Positions 22,465 to 30,648 of a DNA stretch of 43,601 nt are shown here, piece after piece (within the stretch, counting starts at the first letter, position 1; every line of letters begins with the position of its first letter). The notes beneath the pieces are model-generated. The model did no database searches, was not told where the DNA came from, and saw nothing but the letters and a program-made list of their open reading frames with translations. The stretch spans positions 1 through 43,601 of the forward strand of contig NZ_SDKM01000038.1 in assembly GCF_004519545.1 (NCBI RefSeq), read 5' to 3'. The DNA is from Nocardioides guangzhouensis. Lineage in GTDB: Bacteria > Actinomycetota > Actinomycetes > Propionibacteriales > Nocardioidaceae. The position numbers were made by a program, and so were the translations under genes.

Positions 22465-23711
22465 CCAGGGACATGCTGCTCCTTGGCGAGCACGGTCAGC
22501 CCGTCCTCGACCACGAAGCCGGCCGCCTCGTCCGCCTCCGGGTCGACCCCGATGGTCACCCCGGCCGGCACCACGACGTTCTTGTCGATGATCGCGTTGC
22601 GCACCACCGCGCCCGCACCGACATGCACGCCCGGCAGCAGCACCGAGTCGGACACCTCCGCACCCGCGTCCACCCGCACCGCCGGCGAGAGCACCGACTT
22701 GCTCACGACGCCCCCGGTCACGACCACCCCCGGCGACAGGATCGAGTTGTACGTCGTCGGGTGCCCGCCGCCGGCGCCCTCGACCAGCTTGGCCGGCGGG
22801 TGCGGGCCGTGGTCGGTGTAGATCGGCCACGCGTGGTTGTAGAGGTTGAACTCCGGCAGAGGCGAGACCAGGTCCATGTGCGCGTCGTAGTAGGACCGCA
22901 TCGTCCCGACGTCCCGCCAGTAGTCGCGGTCGCGGTCGGTCGAGCCGGGCACGTCGTTGTCGCGGTAGTCGTAGACGCCCGACTCGCTGCGGTCCACGAA
23001 CCACGGCACGATGTCGCCGCCCATGTCGTGGTTGGACCGCTCGCGCTCCGCGTCCCGGGTCACCGCGTCGCGCAGCGCCTTGGCGTCGAAGACGTAGTTG
23101 CCCATCGAGGCGAGCACCTCGTGCGGCGCGTCCGGCAGCCCGACCGGGTCCTGCGGCTTCTCCAGGAAGGCCCGGATCCGGTCCGGCGAGCCGGGGGCGA
23201 CGTCGATGACGCCGAACTGGTCGGCCAGCGAGATCGGCTGCCGGATCGCGGCCACCGTGCAGCCGGCACCCGACGCGACGTGCTGGTCGACCATCTGCGC
23301 GAAGTCCATCCGGTAGACGTGGTCGGCGCCGACCACCACCACGATGTCGGGCTTCTCGTCGGTCAGCAGGTTGAGGGACTGGTAGATCGCGTCCGCGCTG
23401 CCGAGGTACCACCGCTTGCCCACCCGCTGCTGGGCCGGCACCGGGGTGACGTAGTTGCCCAGCAGCGTCGACATGCGCCACGTGGTGGTGACGTGCCGGT
23501 CGAGGCTGTGCGACTTGTACTGCGTCAGCACGACCACCCGGAGGTAGCCCGAGTTCACGACGTTCGACAGGGCGAAGTCGATCAGGCGGTAGATCCCGCC
23601 GAAGGGGACCGCGGGCTTCGCCCGGTCGGCGGTCAGCGGCATCAGCCGCTTGCCCTCACCTCCCGCCAGCACGATCGCGAGGACGTTCTTGCGCTCTCCC
23701 GGTCCGGACAT
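22461..23711 (-). CDS. glgC: Glucose-1-phosphate adenylyltransferase
   Basis: A 416-residue enzyme making ADP-glucose from glucose-1-phosphate and ATP, the committed step of bacterial glycogen and maltose-1-phosphate synthesis. The N-terminal nucleotidyltransferase domain has VLAIVLAGGEGKRLMPLTAD and RAKPAVPFGGIYRLIDFALS; also present are LGSADAIYQSLNLL, VVVVGADHVYRMDF and the conserved YWRDVGT. A left-handed beta helix forms the C-terminus (hexapeptide-like SVLSPAVRVDAGAEVSDSVL). Full length. The -10 TATCTT lies 6 bases before the ATG, so the transcript is likely leaderless. Divergent from the glycogen synthase gene. Confidence 0.95.
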   Translation of the reverse strand: MSGPGERKNVLAIVLAGGEGKRLMPLTADRAKPAVPFGGIYRLIDFALSNVVNSGYLRVVVLTQYKSHSLDRHVTTTWRMSTLLGNYVTPVPAQQRVGKRWYLGSADAIYQSLNLLTDEKPDIVVVVGADHVYRMDFAQMVDQHVASGAGCTVAAIRQPISLADQFGVIDVAPGSPDRIRAFLEKPQDPVGLPDAPHEVLASMGNYVFDAKALRDAVTRDAERERSNHDMGGDIVPWFVDRSESGVYDYRDNDVPGSTDRDRDYWRDVGTMRSYYDAHMDLVSPLPEFNLYNHAWPIYTDHGPHPPAKLVEGAGGGHPTTYNSILSPGVVVTGGVVSKSVLSPAVRVDAGAEVSDSVLLPGVHVGAGAVVRNAIIDKNVVVPAGVTIGVDPEADEAAGFVVEDGLTVLAKEQHVPG

Positions 23712-23809
23712 GTCCCGAAGATAGCGATCTTCCCGGTGCGCGCACAGGGTCCGTCCGGGACCGTGTCTGCGGGGAGGCCGGATCGCCGTGAGCCGAGTAG
23801 GTTTCCCCC
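23712..23809. promoter_or_regulatory. Divergent glgC/glgA promoter region
   Basis: AAGAT-AGCG-ATCTT (23718-23731) is an inverted repeat that contains the glgC -10 (TATCTT, minus, 23723-23718). For glgA, TAGGTT (23798-23803) is 6 bases before the ATG at 23810. Both transcripts are predicted to be leaderless. The dyad may be an operator for glgC. Confidence 0.5.
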
Positions 23810-25003
23810 ATGCGCGTGGACATCCTGAGCAAGGAGTACCCCCCGGAGATCTACGGCGGCGCCGGTGTGCACGTGGCCGAGCTGGTCCGCGCGCTGCGGG
23901 CGCGCGACGACGTCGACACCCGGGTGCACGCCTTCGGGGCGGAGCGCACGGAGGAGGGCACGTCGTCGTACGCCGAGCCGGTCGAGCTGGCCGCGGCCAA
24001 CGGCGCGATCCGCACGCTCGGGGTCGACCTGGCCATGGCCGGCCCGGTCGCCGGGGCGGACGTCGTCCACTCCCACACCTGGTACGCCAACATGGGCGGC
24101 CACCTCGCCTCGCTGCTGCACGGCATCCCGCACGTGGTGACCGCGCACAGCCTCGAGCCGATGCGGCCCTGGAAGGCCGAGCAGCTGGGCGGCGGGTACG
24201 CCGTGTCCAGCTGGGCCGAGAAGACGGCGTACGAGGCGGCGGCCGCGGTGATCGCGGTGAGCGGCGCGATGCGCGACGACGTGCTCCGCAGCTACCCCGA
24301 GGTCGACCCGGCCACGGTGCACGTCGTCCACAACGGGATCGACACGGAGATGTGGACCCCGACCCCGAACGCCGACCTGGTCCGCGCGCACGGCGTCGAC
24401 CCGGACCGGCCCAGCGTGGTGTTCGTCGGGCGGATCACCCGGCAGAAGGGGCTGCCGCTGTTCCTGCGCGCGGCCGCCGAGCTCGACCCCGAGGTGCAGC
24501 TGGTGCTGTGCGCAGGGGCACCGGACACCCGCGAGATCGAGTCCGAGGTGCGGGGGCTGGTCGACGGGCTGGCCGCCACCCGCAGCGGGGTCGTGTGGAT
24601 CCCCGAGATGCTCCCCCGGGCCGACGTGATCGCGTTGCTGACCCAGGCCACGGTCTTCGCCTGCCCGTCGATCTACGAGCCGCTGGGCATCGTCAACCTC
24701 GAGGCGATGGCGTGCGACACCGCGGTGGTGGCCACCGCCACCGGCGGCATCCCCGAGGTCGTCGTGCACGGCGAGACCGGCTGGCTGGTGCCGATCGAGC
24801 AGGCCACCGACGGCACCGGCACCCCGCTCGACCCCGAGCAGTACGTCGCCGACCTGGCCGCGGCGCTGGTCGAGGCGACCGGAGACCCGGACCGGGCGGC
24901 GGCGTACGGCCGGGCCGGCCGGGCGCGTGCGCAGGAGTCGTTCAGCTGGCCGGCGATCGCCGAGCAGACCCTGGCCGTCTACCGCGGCACGCTCGGCGGC
25001 TGA
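23810..25003 (+). CDS. glgA: Glycogen synthase / alpha-maltose-1-phosphate synthase, actinobacterial GT4 type
   Basis: A 397-residue GT4 glycosyltransferase. MRVDILSKEYPPEIYGGAGV is the characteristic N-terminus with the Gly-rich donor loop; AHSLEPMRPWKAEQLGGGYA and NGIDTEMWTP follow; the C-terminal domain has VVFVGRITRQKGLPLFLRAA and CPSIYEPLGIVNLEAMACDT with the catalytic E-x7-E pattern. This short subgroup corresponds to the Corynebacterium/Mycobacterium GlgA, shown in mycobacteria to act as GlgM, making maltose-1-phosphate from ADP-glucose and glucose-1-phosphate for the GlgE pathway. The substrate is therefore ADP-glucose from the adjacent GlgC; whether the product is glycogen or maltose-1-phosphate cannot be decided here. 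Confidence 0.9.
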   Translation: MRVDILSKEYPPEIYGGAGVHVAELVRALRARDDVDTRVHAFGAERTEEGTSSYAEPVELAAANGAIRTLGVDLAMAGPVAGADVVHSHTWYANMGGHLASLLHGIPHVVTAHSLEPMRPWKAEQLGGGYAVSSWAEKTAYEAAAAVIAVSGAMRDDVLRSYPEVDPATVHVVHNGIDTEMWTPTPNADLVRAHGVDPDRPSVVFVGRITRQKGLPLFLRAAAELDPEVQLVLCAGAPDTREIESEVRGLVDGLAATRSGVVWIPEMLPRADVIALLTQATVFACPSIYEPLGIVNLEAMACDTAVVATATGGIPEVVVHGETGWLVPIEQATDGTGTPLDPEQYVADLAAALVEATGDPDRAAAYGRAGRARAQESFSWPAIAEQTLAVYRGTLGG

Positions 25004-25086
25004 ACCCCAGTATTTCGGCAACTCGCCACGCCGCGCGCCCGCGCGACGTACCGTCGAGGCTCATTCGAGCTTCGGGGGAGGCCGAC

Positions 25087-25410
25087 ATGGCATCGGTGAG
25101 CACGATCTACACGATGGGGACGTTCCTGTCGCGCGCGGAGGGCCTCGGCCAGCGGGTCCGGGTGCTCGTGGAGGGGAACTGGATCACGGGGACGCCGCTG
25201 TCCTGCGATGGGCACGGCGTGATCCTGGACAGCGGTGCGGAGGGCCAGTTCCTGGTCCGGGTCGAGGCGATCAGCGCGGCGTCGTACGCGCTGCCGGAGG
25301 CGACGGTGCCGCGCCCGCGACCGCACGAGGGGTCCGGCGACAGGGTGCGCGACGACGCCGACGACCGGGCGTACGAGGGGACGTACGCCACGGTCGCCAG
25401 CCTCTCCTGA
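25087..25410 (+). CDS. Small protein, possibly Sm-like, unknown function
   Basis: A 107-residue protein from ATG 25087 with GGGGGAGG ending 5 bases upstream. Residues 19-62 alternate short strands and turns: GQRVRVLVEGNWITGTPLSC, then DGHGVILDS, then FLVRVEAISAASY. The order (strand, Gly turn, strand, D/N-G, VIL, final V..I) is reminiscent of LSm/Hfq-type barrels, but overall similarity is too faint to claim. The C-terminal 40 residues are Pro/Arg/Asp-rich and probably disordered. It is 83 bases after the glycogen synthase and 10 bases from the convergent amylase stop. Confidence 0.6.
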   Translation: MASVSTIYTMGTFLSRAEGLGQRVRVLVEGNWITGTPLSCDGHGVILDSGAEGQFLVRVEAISAASYALPEATVPRPRPHEGSGDRVRDDADDRAYEGTYATVASLS

Positions 25411-25420
25411 GCCAGGGGAC

Positions 25421-28195
25421 CTAGGGGACCTCGGCGGCCGACGGGACGTGCGTCACCTGGTTCCAGGTGAAGCGGTACGTCGCGCCGCCCTCGGGCACGG
25501 TCAGCGCCAGGTTGCTGCCGCCCGCCGCGCCGCCGGCGCCGTAGTTCTCGGTCCACGAGTCGTTGATCGCGACCTTCCACTCGTGGCTGCCGGCCGGCAG
25601 GGTCCAGGTGCCGTGCCACAGCCCGTCCGTCTTGTCGAACGACAGGTGGCTCGCCGCGCAGGCGGGGTCCCAGTCGGTCGGCTGGCCCGCCGCGTTCACG
25701 CACCCGATCTCGCTCTGCAGGCTGCCGGCCACGGTCACCGAGGTGCGGGCCGGCTTGGGCTCCGCGGTCGTCACCGTCACCGGTGCAGCGGTCACCGCCG
25801 GCTGCCCGGCCTCGAGCAGCACCGCGCGGTAGCTCACCCGGCTGCCCAGCGGCAGCGCCTCCACGTCGTCGGTCACGACGTGCTCCGGCGAGGAGGTGTC
25901 GGTGCCGAGCACCGTCCACGCGCCGTCGCCTACCCGGCGCTCGAACCGCACCGACTGGCTGGGCCGCTCCGGGTCGACCACAGCCTTGACGGTCACCGGG
26001 TCGATGTTGGTGACGGTCCCGCCGTCGGAAGGCGTGCTGACCCTGATCGACGGCGACGGGACCTGCGTCGACCGCGGCGCGCTGGGCCGCACGTGGCCGG
26101 CGTTGTCGAGCACCAGCGCGCGGTACTGCAGGCGGGTGCCGGGATCCAGGGCCGCGGTGTCGTGGAAGACCTGGTACGGCGCGGTGTCGTCGGTCCCGAT
26201 CGACCGCCACGACCCCTGCGGCCCGCGGACCTGGAAGGTCACCTCGTAGAACGAGTCGCCGGCCACGTCGGCACCCACGTGCATCCGGCTGCGGGACACG
26301 GGCGCCGGGGCCACGTCGTCGAGCGCGACGGCCGGTGCGTGCTGCGACCGGGCCACCGTCCCGTCGGCGCGGTAGACGACCGTGGACAGCGGCGGCACCG
26401 TGACCGGGAGACCGCGGTCGGCGCCGGTGGTCGCCGAGGCCGCCGCGTCGCCGTACACCTTGGCGAAGCCCATGCCGGGCGAGTACGTCGGGACGGTCAC
26501 GGTCTCCGGCGACTCGCTGTTGTTGAGCGCCACGACGTACTCCCGCTGCTCCTCGCGGTCGGTCCGCGAGAACGCGACCACGCCCGTGCCGTTCGCGGCG
26601 AAGCGCATCTGGTGGGCGCCGTCGCGCAGCGCCGGGTGCCGGCGCGCGAGGTCGGCCAACGCGGCGATCTGCCGGTAGAGCGGGTGCGAGGCCTCGAAGT
26701 TGTCCTGCGCGTGCGTGCGGGAGGTGCCGAGCAGGTCGTCGTCGAGGTAGTCCGGCACCTTGCTCGCGAACATGGTCTGCCGCGCGTTCTGGTCGCCGCC
26801 GGACGCGCCGGTGAAGCCCTGCTCGTCGCCGTAGTAGACGACCGGGTTGCCGCGCGAGAAGTACATGAGCTCGTGGGCCAGCCGGTCACGGGCCGTCCAC
26901 TCCGCGTCACCGGCGTCCGGGTTGTCGGAGACCACGAACTGGCCGATCCGCCCCATGTCGTGGTTGCCGAGGAAGGTCGGCAGCTCGTAGACGTTGGAGT
27001 CGGCGTCGGTGTACCAGTCGTCGCTCTCGAAGAACGACTCCAGGTCGGCCGCCGACCGTCCCTGCGAGGCGTACTTGCGGGCAGCGTCCTGGAACGGGAA
27101 GTCCAGCACCGCCTGCATGCCGTCCTCGGTGGTGAAGTGCGAGGTGTAGCTCTTGGTCTGGTCGAAGACCTCGCCGAACATGAAGAAGTCCGGCTTGCCG
27201 TTGGCCTTGGCGTAGTCGACGAGCCCGGGCCCGAACGCCTTCCAGAACTCGTCGTCGACGTGCTTCATGGTGTCGATGCGGAACCCGTCCACCCCGAAGT
27301 CCTTGACCCAGGTGCGGTAGATGTCGATGAAGCCGTCGACCACGCGCGGGTTCTCGGTGAACAGGTCGTCGAGGCCGAAGAAGTCGCCGTACTGCGAGTC
27401 CTCGCCGGTGAACGTCGTGTTGCCGCGGTTGTGGTAGAGCGTCGTGTCGTTCAGCCAGGCCGGGACCTTGAGGTTCTCCTCCCCCGGCTCGAGGACCGGC
27501 TTGTGGGGGAACGACGTCTGCGGGTCGAGCTGCGGGAACGTGCCGGTGCCGGCGTAGTCGCGGTCGTCGAACGGCTGGCCCGCGGCGGTGCGGTAGGGCT
27601 CGGTGTCCTTCGGGACGTACGCCGTCCGCGCACCCTCCTCGTAGCCGATCACGTCGGCGGTCTGGTTGGTGATGATGTCGAAGTAGACCTTCATCCCGCG
27701 GTCGTGCGCGGCGTCGATGAGCGCAGCCAGGTCCGCGTTGCTGCCGAGGTGCGGGTCGATCCGGGTGAAGTCGGTGATCCAGTAGCCGTGGTAGCCGGCA
27801 GAAGGGCCGTCCTCCAGCTGGACCGCCTTGTTCTTGAAGCTGGGCGTCAGCCAGATCGAGTCCGTGCCGAGGCCCTGGATGTAGTCGAGCTTGCCGAGCA
27901 GCCCCTTGAGGTCGCCGCCGTTGTAGAAGCCCTTCCTCGTCGGGTCGAAGCCCGAGACCAGCGGGTCGGAGCCGAGGCCGCCGGTGTCGTTGCCGGTGTC
28001 GCCGTTCGCGAACCGGTCGGCCATGACGAAGTAGAAGGTCTCGTCCGTCACGGGGCCGCGCAGCGAGTGCCCGGCCCGGTCCGATCCCTGGTCCCCCTCT
28101 CCGGATGGGTCAGCCTGGGCCACGGGGGCCGAGGTGAGCGCCAGGGCGAGCGCGGCGGTGGCGGCGGTGAGGACGGCAGGACGAGACGTGCGCAT
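25421..28195 (-). CDS. Secreted multi-domain GH13 alpha-amylase family protein
   Basis: A 924-residue exported glycosidase for starch or other alpha-glucans. The signal peptide is at 1-29 (cleavage after AQA). The GH13 barrel spans about 50-520: YFVMADRFANGD, DYIQGLGTDSIWLTP, the catalytic nucleophile in DGFRIDTMKH (D308), the acid/base in FFMFGEVFDQ (E342), and the transition-state Asp in FLGNHDMGRI (D413). All three acidic residues are present. Domain C follows (about 540-620). Two beta-sandwich repeats come next, each about 85 residues and containing a GSWRSIGTDD- or GAWTVLGTDT-like strand. At about 805-915 an X25/pullulanase-associated domain with WHGTWTLPAGSHEWKVAIND ends the protein. 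Supplies maltodextrins to a cell that also carries glycogen genes next door. Confidence 0.93.
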   Translation of the reverse strand: MRTSRPAVLTAATAALALALTSAPVAQADPSGEGDQGSDRAGHSLRGPVTDETFYFVMADRFANGDTGNDTGGLGSDPLVSGFDPTRKGFYNGGDLKGLLGKLDYIQGLGTDSIWLTPSFKNKAVQLEDGPSAGYHGYWITDFTRIDPHLGSNADLAALIDAAHDRGMKVYFDIITNQTADVIGYEEGARTAYVPKDTEPYRTAAGQPFDDRDYAGTGTFPQLDPQTSFPHKPVLEPGEENLKVPAWLNDTTLYHNRGNTTFTGEDSQYGDFFGLDDLFTENPRVVDGFIDIYRTWVKDFGVDGFRIDTMKHVDDEFWKAFGPGLVDYAKANGKPDFFMFGEVFDQTKSYTSHFTTEDGMQAVLDFPFQDAARKYASQGRSAADLESFFESDDWYTDADSNVYELPTFLGNHDMGRIGQFVVSDNPDAGDAEWTARDRLAHELMYFSRGNPVVYYGDEQGFTGASGGDQNARQTMFASKVPDYLDDDLLGTSRTHAQDNFEASHPLYRQIAALADLARRHPALRDGAHQMRFAANGTGVVAFSRTDREEQREYVVALNNSESPETVTVPTYSPGMGFAKVYGDAAASATTGADRGLPVTVPPLSTVVYRADGTVARSQHAPAVALDDVAPAPVSRSRMHVGADVAGDSFYEVTFQVRGPQGSWRSIGTDDTAPYQVFHDTAALDPGTRLQYRALVLDNAGHVRPSAPRSTQVPSPSIRVSTPSDGGTVTNIDPVTVKAVVDPERPSQSVRFERRVGDGAWTVLGTDTSSPEHVVTDDVEALPLGSRVSYRAVLLEAGQPAVTAAPVTVTTAEPKPARTSVTVAGSLQSEIGCVNAAGQPTDWDPACAASHLSFDKTDGLWHGTWTLPAGSHEWKVAINDSWTENYGAGGAAGGSNLALTVPEGGATYRFTWNQVTHVPSAAEVP

Positions 28196-28289
28196 GAGCT
28201 GCTCCCGGGAAATTCGACTGATGCGCGGACGGGGGTGTCGGCAACGTAACAGAGGTCACACCCGGCGGGAACCGCCGTACGCTCTCGAC

Positions 28290-28892
28290 ATGGAGGACCC
28301 CGTCCCGAACCCGCCGCCGGCCGATCCCGACGTGCACGCCCAGGTGCTCGGGACCGGGCACGCCGGGCTGCTCGCCGCCCGCGGCCAGAACCGGAGCGAG
28401 CTGGCCGGCCGGGTGACCGCCCAGCTCACCATGACCTCCGCCGTGCTGGTCACCCTGGCCCTGGTCGTGCAGGAGACCGGGTACGACGACCGCTTCCGGT
28501 GGCTCGCCGCCGGCCTCGGCCTGGCCGCATTGGTCACCGGCAGCCTCACGCTGGTCCGGGCCGTCCACGCCACCGGCGACGAGCGCCGGCTGTCGCTCGC
28601 GCTCGACCGCCTGGAGGACGCGCTCGCCGAGCTCGACCCGGACGGCGCCGCGCACCTGGGCTCCGGTGCGCCGGAGCCACCGTCGGTCGCTCGCCTGCTG
28701 GGCAGCACGTGGGTGCTGCTGCTCATCGTGAACACGCTGGTCGCCGGCGGCCTGGTCGGCCTGCTGGCCGGCCCGTGGGGCACCTCCGAGGCCGTCGGCA
28801 CCGGCGTCCTGGTGGGGCTGCTCTACCTCGTCGCCGCGATCCTGCTCGGCACCCGTGGGACCGGCACCCGTCAGAGCTCGAGGCCGGGGTAG
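28290..28892 (+). CDS. Four-helix integral membrane protein, unknown function
   Basis: A 200-residue protein from ATG 28290. Hydrophobic helices lie at about 45-63 (TMTSAVLVTLALVVQETG), 70-90 (WLAAGLGLAALVTGSLTLV), 137-160 (TWVLLLIVNTLVAGGLVGLL) and 170-190 (TGVLVGLLYLVAAILLG), with an acidic helical loop (LSLALDRLEDALAELDPDGA) in the middle. No family is recognised. TACGCT (28278-28283) is 6 bases before the ATG, so the transcript is probably leaderless. Its 3' end overlaps the convergent glyA gene by 22 bases. Confidence 0.65.
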   Translation: MEDPVPNPPPADPDVHAQVLGTGHAGLLAARGQNRSELAGRVTAQLTMTSAVLVTLALVVQETGYDDRFRWLAAGLGLAALVTGSLTLVRAVHATGDERRLSLALDRLEDALAELDPDGAAHLGSGAPEPPSVARLLGSTWVLLLIVNTLVAGGLVGLLAGPWGTSEAVGTGVLVGLLYLVAAILLGTRGTGTRQSSRPG

Positions 28893-30310
28893 AGCGGGTT
28901 CGCGTCGAGCATCTCCTGCGAGGCCGCGTGGGTGCGCTCTGCGACGCCGTCCGCCAGCACGTACGACGCCTTCGACGGACCGCCCGCCTTCGTGGTGCCG
29001 GGCTGGGTGTTGCGCAGCACGTCGACGACCAGCTCCGCGACCCGGTCGAACTCGTCGTGGCCGAAGCCGCGAGTGGTGAGCGCCGGGGTGCCGAAGCGTA
29101 TGCCGGAGGTGTACCAGGCGCCGTTCGGGTCGGAGGGGATCGAGTTGCGGTTGGTGACCACGCCCGCGTCGAGCAGCGCCGCCTCGGCCTGGCGTCCGGT
29201 GAGCCCGAACGAGCTGACGTCGAGCAGCACGAGGTGGTTGTCGGTGCCGCCCGTGACCAGCCGGGCCCCGCGGGACAGGAAGCCGTCGGCCAGGGACTTG
29301 GCGTTGTCGGCGATGTGCTGGGCGTAGGTGCGGAACTCCGGCTGCCGGGCCTCGGCCAGTGCGACCGCCTTGGCCGCCATCACGTGCGAGAGCGGGCCGC
29401 CGAGCACCATCGGGCACCCACGGTCGACCGACGGGGCGAACTCCTCGGTGGCCAGCACCATGCCGCCGCGCGGGCCGCGCAGGGACTTGTGGGTGGTCGT
29501 GGTGGTGACGTGGGCGAACGGCACCGGGTCCTCGTCGCCGGTGAACACCTTGCCGGCGACCAGGCCCGCGAAGTGCGCCATGTCGACCATGAGGGTGGCG
29601 CCCACCTCGTCGGCGATCTCGCGCATCTTCGCGAAGTTCACCCGGCGCGGGTAGGCGGAGTAGCCGGCCACGATCACCAGCGGCTTGAACTCGCGCGCCT
29701 TCGCCCGCACCGCGTCGTAGTCGAGCAGGCCGGTCTCGGGGTCGGTGCCGTACTGCTGCTGGTGGAACATCTTGCCGCTGATGTTCGGCCGGAAGCCGTG
29801 CGTCAGGTGGCCCCCGGCGTCGAGCGACATGCCGAGCAGCCGCTGGTTGCCCAGCTCGGCGCGCAGCGACTCCCAGTCCGCCTCGGACAGGTCGTTGACC
29901 GACTTCACCGAGAACTTCTCCAGCCACGGGCCCTCGACCCGGTGGGCGAGGATCGACCAGAACGCCACCAGGTTGGCGTCGATGCCGGAGTGCGGCTGGG
30001 CATAGGCGTACGGCGCGCCGAACAGCTCGCGGGCGTGCTCGGCGGCCAGCGCCTCCACGGTGTCGACGTTCTGGCAGCCGGCATAGAAGCGGTGACCGAT
30101 GGTGCCCTCGGCGTACTTGTCGCTGAACCAGGTGCCCATCGTGAGCAACACCGCCGGGGACGCGTAGTTCTCGCTGGCGATGAGCTTGAGCGACGAGCGC
30201 TGGTCCGCGAGCTCCTTCCGGGTGGCCTCGGCGATCCGCGGCTCGACCGACGCGATCACGTCGAGGGCCTGGCGGTAGGCGGAGCTGGCGGCGGCAGACA
30301 GGTCGGTCAT
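28871..30310 (-). CDS. glyA: Serine hydroxymethyltransferase
   Basis: A 479-residue PLP enzyme interconverting serine and glycine with transfer of the one-carbon unit to tetrahydrofolate. SSLKLIASENYASPAVLLTM and GTIGHRFYAGCQNVDTVEAL are near-invariant; VTTTTTHKSLRGPRGGMVLA contains the PLP Lys (K275); the late segment DPNGAWYTSGIRFGTPALTT binds folate and glutamate. At 479 residues it exceeds the common length of about 420-430, owing to an insertion at about 125-160 (around EKFSVKSVNDLSEADWESLR) typical of the long actinobacterial subtype. The start at 30310 is chosen because homology and family length begin there. It lies next to sulfur genes that feed cysteine, made from serine. Confidence 0.93.
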   Translation of the reverse strand: MTDLSAAASSAYRQALDVIASVEPRIAEATRKELADQRSSLKLIASENYASPAVLLTMGTWFSDKYAEGTIGHRFYAGCQNVDTVEALAAEHARELFGAPYAYAQPHSGIDANLVAFWSILAHRVEGPWLEKFSVKSVNDLSEADWESLRAELGNQRLLGMSLDAGGHLTHGFRPNISGKMFHQQQYGTDPETGLLDYDAVRAKAREFKPLVIVAGYSAYPRRVNFAKMREIADEVGATLMVDMAHFAGLVAGKVFTGDEDPVPFAHVTTTTTHKSLRGPRGGMVLATEEFAPSVDRGCPMVLGGPLSHVMAAKAVALAEARQPEFRTYAQHIADNAKSLADGFLSRGARLVTGGTDNHLVLLDVSSFGLTGRQAEAALLDAGVVTNRNSIPSDPNGAWYTSGIRFGTPALTTRGFGHDEFDRVAELVVDVLRNTQPGTTKAGGPSKASYVLADGVAERTHAASQEMLDANPLYPGLEL

Positions 30311-30406
30311 GGGCACAGCGTAGTGACTGGGCACCCGGACGGGCGGCGGGGGCGTGACGTGGCGCACGTTCCGGCCGAATCGCCCGCTCGGCACGCTCAC
30401 CGGGTG

Positions 30407-30455
30407 TCCACATCGTGGATTCTGGTCCCACATCATGAGATTCACGCTTGTGGGA
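30407..30455 (+). promoter_or_regulatory. Repeated CCACATC motifs and dyad upstream of the sulfur operon
   Basis: TCCACATCGTGGA (30407-30419) is itself a dyad. CCACATC recurs at 30428-30434, 20 bp (two helical turns) downstream. TCCCACA (30426-30432) pairs with TGTGGGA (30449-30455). The spacing suggests cooperative binding of a regulator controlling sulfur assimilation; the regulator is not in this window. Confidence 0.45.
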
Positions 30456-30478
30456 AGGGCGTCCGCCCGTTGAGACTC

Positions 30479-30574
30479 ATGGCCATGATCAGCGCTGCGA
30501 CGCACACCCACCTCGTGGTACGACGCCACGTGGACCTCGGGCGCACCCGCAGCATGATGTGTTGGCCCCGCTGA
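30479..30574 (+). CDS. Cysteine-type leader peptide of the sulfur assimilation operon
   Basis: A 31-residue reading frame, ATG 30479 (or 30485) to TGA 30572-30574, containing THTHLVVRRHVDLGRTRSMMC and ending WPR. It fits the actinobacterial putative leader peptides upstream of cysteine and sulfur genes, whose consensus is roughly LxxRxHVDLxRxxSxxC. It ends 74 bases before the sulfite reductase start. In the related cysteine attenuators known from mycobacteria, ribosome stalling or release at Cys codons modulates downstream expression; here a single Cys codon sits four codons before the stop. The ribosome binding site is weak. Confidence 0.7.
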   Translation: MAMISAATHTHLVVRRHVDLGRTRSMMCWPR

Positions 30575-30648
30575 AACCCGCCGCCAGAAGACCTTCTCTC
30601 TCCGCGCCCAACGACGCGCGCGGCCCTCAGCGATCAAGGACCACTCCC

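Noticed and set aside
28225..28260. CRP-like site upstream of the secreted amylase (TGTGACCTCTGTTACG on the minus strand)
   Set aside because: Only one half-site is good; the other matches at 3 of 5 positions, so I do not list it as a site.
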